Source: Chitinophagaceae bacterium
GTDB lineage: Bacteria; Bacteroidota; Bacteroidia; Chitinophagales; Chitinophagaceae
Assembly: GCA_020847395.1 (NCBI GenBank)
Contig: JADLCD010000061.1
Coordinates: 1-40,675, forward strand
DNA length: 40,675 nt
Direction: 5' to 3'
The notes below the pieces were generated by a model that made no database searches, was not told where the DNA came from, and worked only from the letters and a program-made list of their open reading frames with translations. Shown here one piece after another: positions 39,934 through 40,675 of this stretch. Each line of letters begins with the position of its first letter. The stretch's first letter is position 1. The position numbers were made by a program, and so were the translations under genes.

Positions 39934-40675
39934 CTCTCCCTTTTTCTCTGTAAACTGAAACCTCACTCCTGCCATAAACCACCTGCCCGGCATAATTGAT
40001 CCGAGAAGATCGCTATACTTCCTGTTGAATACGTTATCCATTTGAGCAAATACAGAAAACCGCCGGTTAAAAAAATAGTATGCCATTTTAGCGTTCATTA
40101 AAAAATAATCAGGTGATACAATGGTATTGATGGCAGATGCAGTTCTTTCATTTCTCTTTTTATACAAACCAGTTGCACTAAAAGAGAAATTATGATATTG
40201 ATATATTACAGAAAAGTTGCTGAGAAATTTCGCATGTGAAGAAATATAAAAAGAAGGAACACTGTCGCTGCTTTTACTATCAAGCCATACCAAACCTATA
40301 CTACCGGAAACATGTTGCTTATCGTTAATGGTATGTGTATACTGAATATCTGTTTCAAAGCCCGTAGTATTTACTTCGGCAATATTTTTGGCTAATGCAT
40401 ATATACCATTGGGCACAAGATTTTCTTTACGCGGCATTTCATCATAAGCCGTAGTAGTAAAATCAACCAGCCTGCGGTGAAAGCGCTGGAAGAAAGTGGA
40501 AGATATTTTCAGATAATCTTTAACAAACCAGTCTATTCCTGCTTCATAGCTCAATGACCGTTCCGCTTTTAATGCAGGATTTCCTATTGAACCTGATCGT
40601 ACGATTGTTTTATTATAGTTGTTATATCTTTCCGTGAAATCAGCATCTCGAATTGTTTTTCCTGCACTTGCCCTG
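39931..40675 (-). CDS. TonB-dependent receptor, BtuB-like, 3' part (cut by window end)
   Basis: The C-terminal ~248 residues of an outer-membrane receptor; the gene continues past the right edge. Read from the edge inward it gives ASAGKTIRDADFTERYNNYN, then IGNPALKAERSLSYEAG, the late-barrel signature of vitamin B12/siderophore-type receptors (GNPxLKxExSxxYExG). The last strands are MDNVFNRKYSDLLGSI, PGRWFMAGVRFQF and a short charged tail TEKKGE. It is not a SusC type. The M1 peptidase follows 121 bases downstream with its own promoter. The substrate is unknown. Confidence 0.9.
   Translation of the reverse strand, partial: RASAGKTIRDADFTERYNNYNKTIVRSGSIGNPALKAERSLSYEAGIDWFVKDYLKISSTFFQRFHRRLVDFTTTAYDEMPRKENLVPNGIYALAKNIAEVNTTGFETDIQYTHTINDKQHVSGSIGLVWLDSKSSDSVPSFYISSHAKFLSNFSVIYQYHNFSFSATGLYKKRNERTASAINTIVSPDYFLMNAKMAYYFFNRRFSVFAQMDNVFNRKYSDLLGSIMPGRWFMAGVRFQFTEKKGE

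Noticed and set aside
1-40675. tRNA or rRNA genes
   Set aside because: I looked for tRNA-like T-loop and acceptor patterns in the gaps and found no convincing set; a covariance scan would be the decisive test.

Overview
This window comes from a member of the Bacteroidota, most likely the Chitinophagaceae (inference). The basis is: SusC/SusD transport genes, a FecI-type ECF sigma factor, lipoproteins of Bacteroidota style, a DUF1080/Gfo-Idh pair, methionine aminopeptidase directly after secY, no clear Shine-Dalgarno sequences, and several promoters with the Bacteroidota -7 element TAnnTTTG.

Layout. (1) 1-5.1 kb: a small lipoprotein; a 1.1-kb insertion or duplication carrying a kinase-like gene related to those of mobile 'polyvalent' proteins, flanked by two copies of the purL leader plus the first 21 codons; intact purL; two perfect palindromes; a TPR lipoprotein. 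(2) 5.1-17.9 kb, minus strand: the S10-spc ribosomal protein cluster, rpsJ to rplO (21 ribosomal genes), then secY and map, with a good promoter before rpsJ. The usual neighbours on both sides (rpsL-rpsG-fusA, and infA-rpmJ-rpsM-rpsK-rpsD-rpoA-rplQ) are absent. (3) 18-21.1 kb: an ORF6N-domain gene, the relic of a second one, a SAM methyltransferase, a two-helix membrane protein and an O6-alkylguanine-DNA alkyltransferase. (4) 21.3-24.0 kb: a sugar-phosphate operon with an OMPDC-superfamily (HPS/KGPDC-like) enzyme, a zinc-type dehydrogenase and an SDR. (5) 24.1-33.8 kb: a glycan or glycoside uptake locus: ECF sigma, a very short FecR-like anti-sigma, SusC, SusD, a surface lipoprotein, a Tat-exported Gfo/Idh/MocA dehydrogenase and a DUF1080 lipoprotein. 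No classical glycoside hydrolase is present, which suggests redox (3-keto) glycoside cleavage. (6) 34.2-40.7 kb: a cysteine desulfurase, a secreted beta-helix/PDZ protein, an M1 peptidase and the 3' part of a TonB-dependent receptor.

The most unusual signal is not a gene. At least a dozen intergenic gaps hold degenerate direct repeats with a 7- or 8-base period. Each has a different core, they are often arranged as facing arms that can fold into hairpins, and several begin at or overlap a stop codon. They occur inside the ribosomal operon and in the sugar operon. A second strong signal is the sigma/anti-sigma/SusC arrangement: the anti-sigma lacks membrane and periplasmic parts, and SusC lacks the STN domain that would talk to them.
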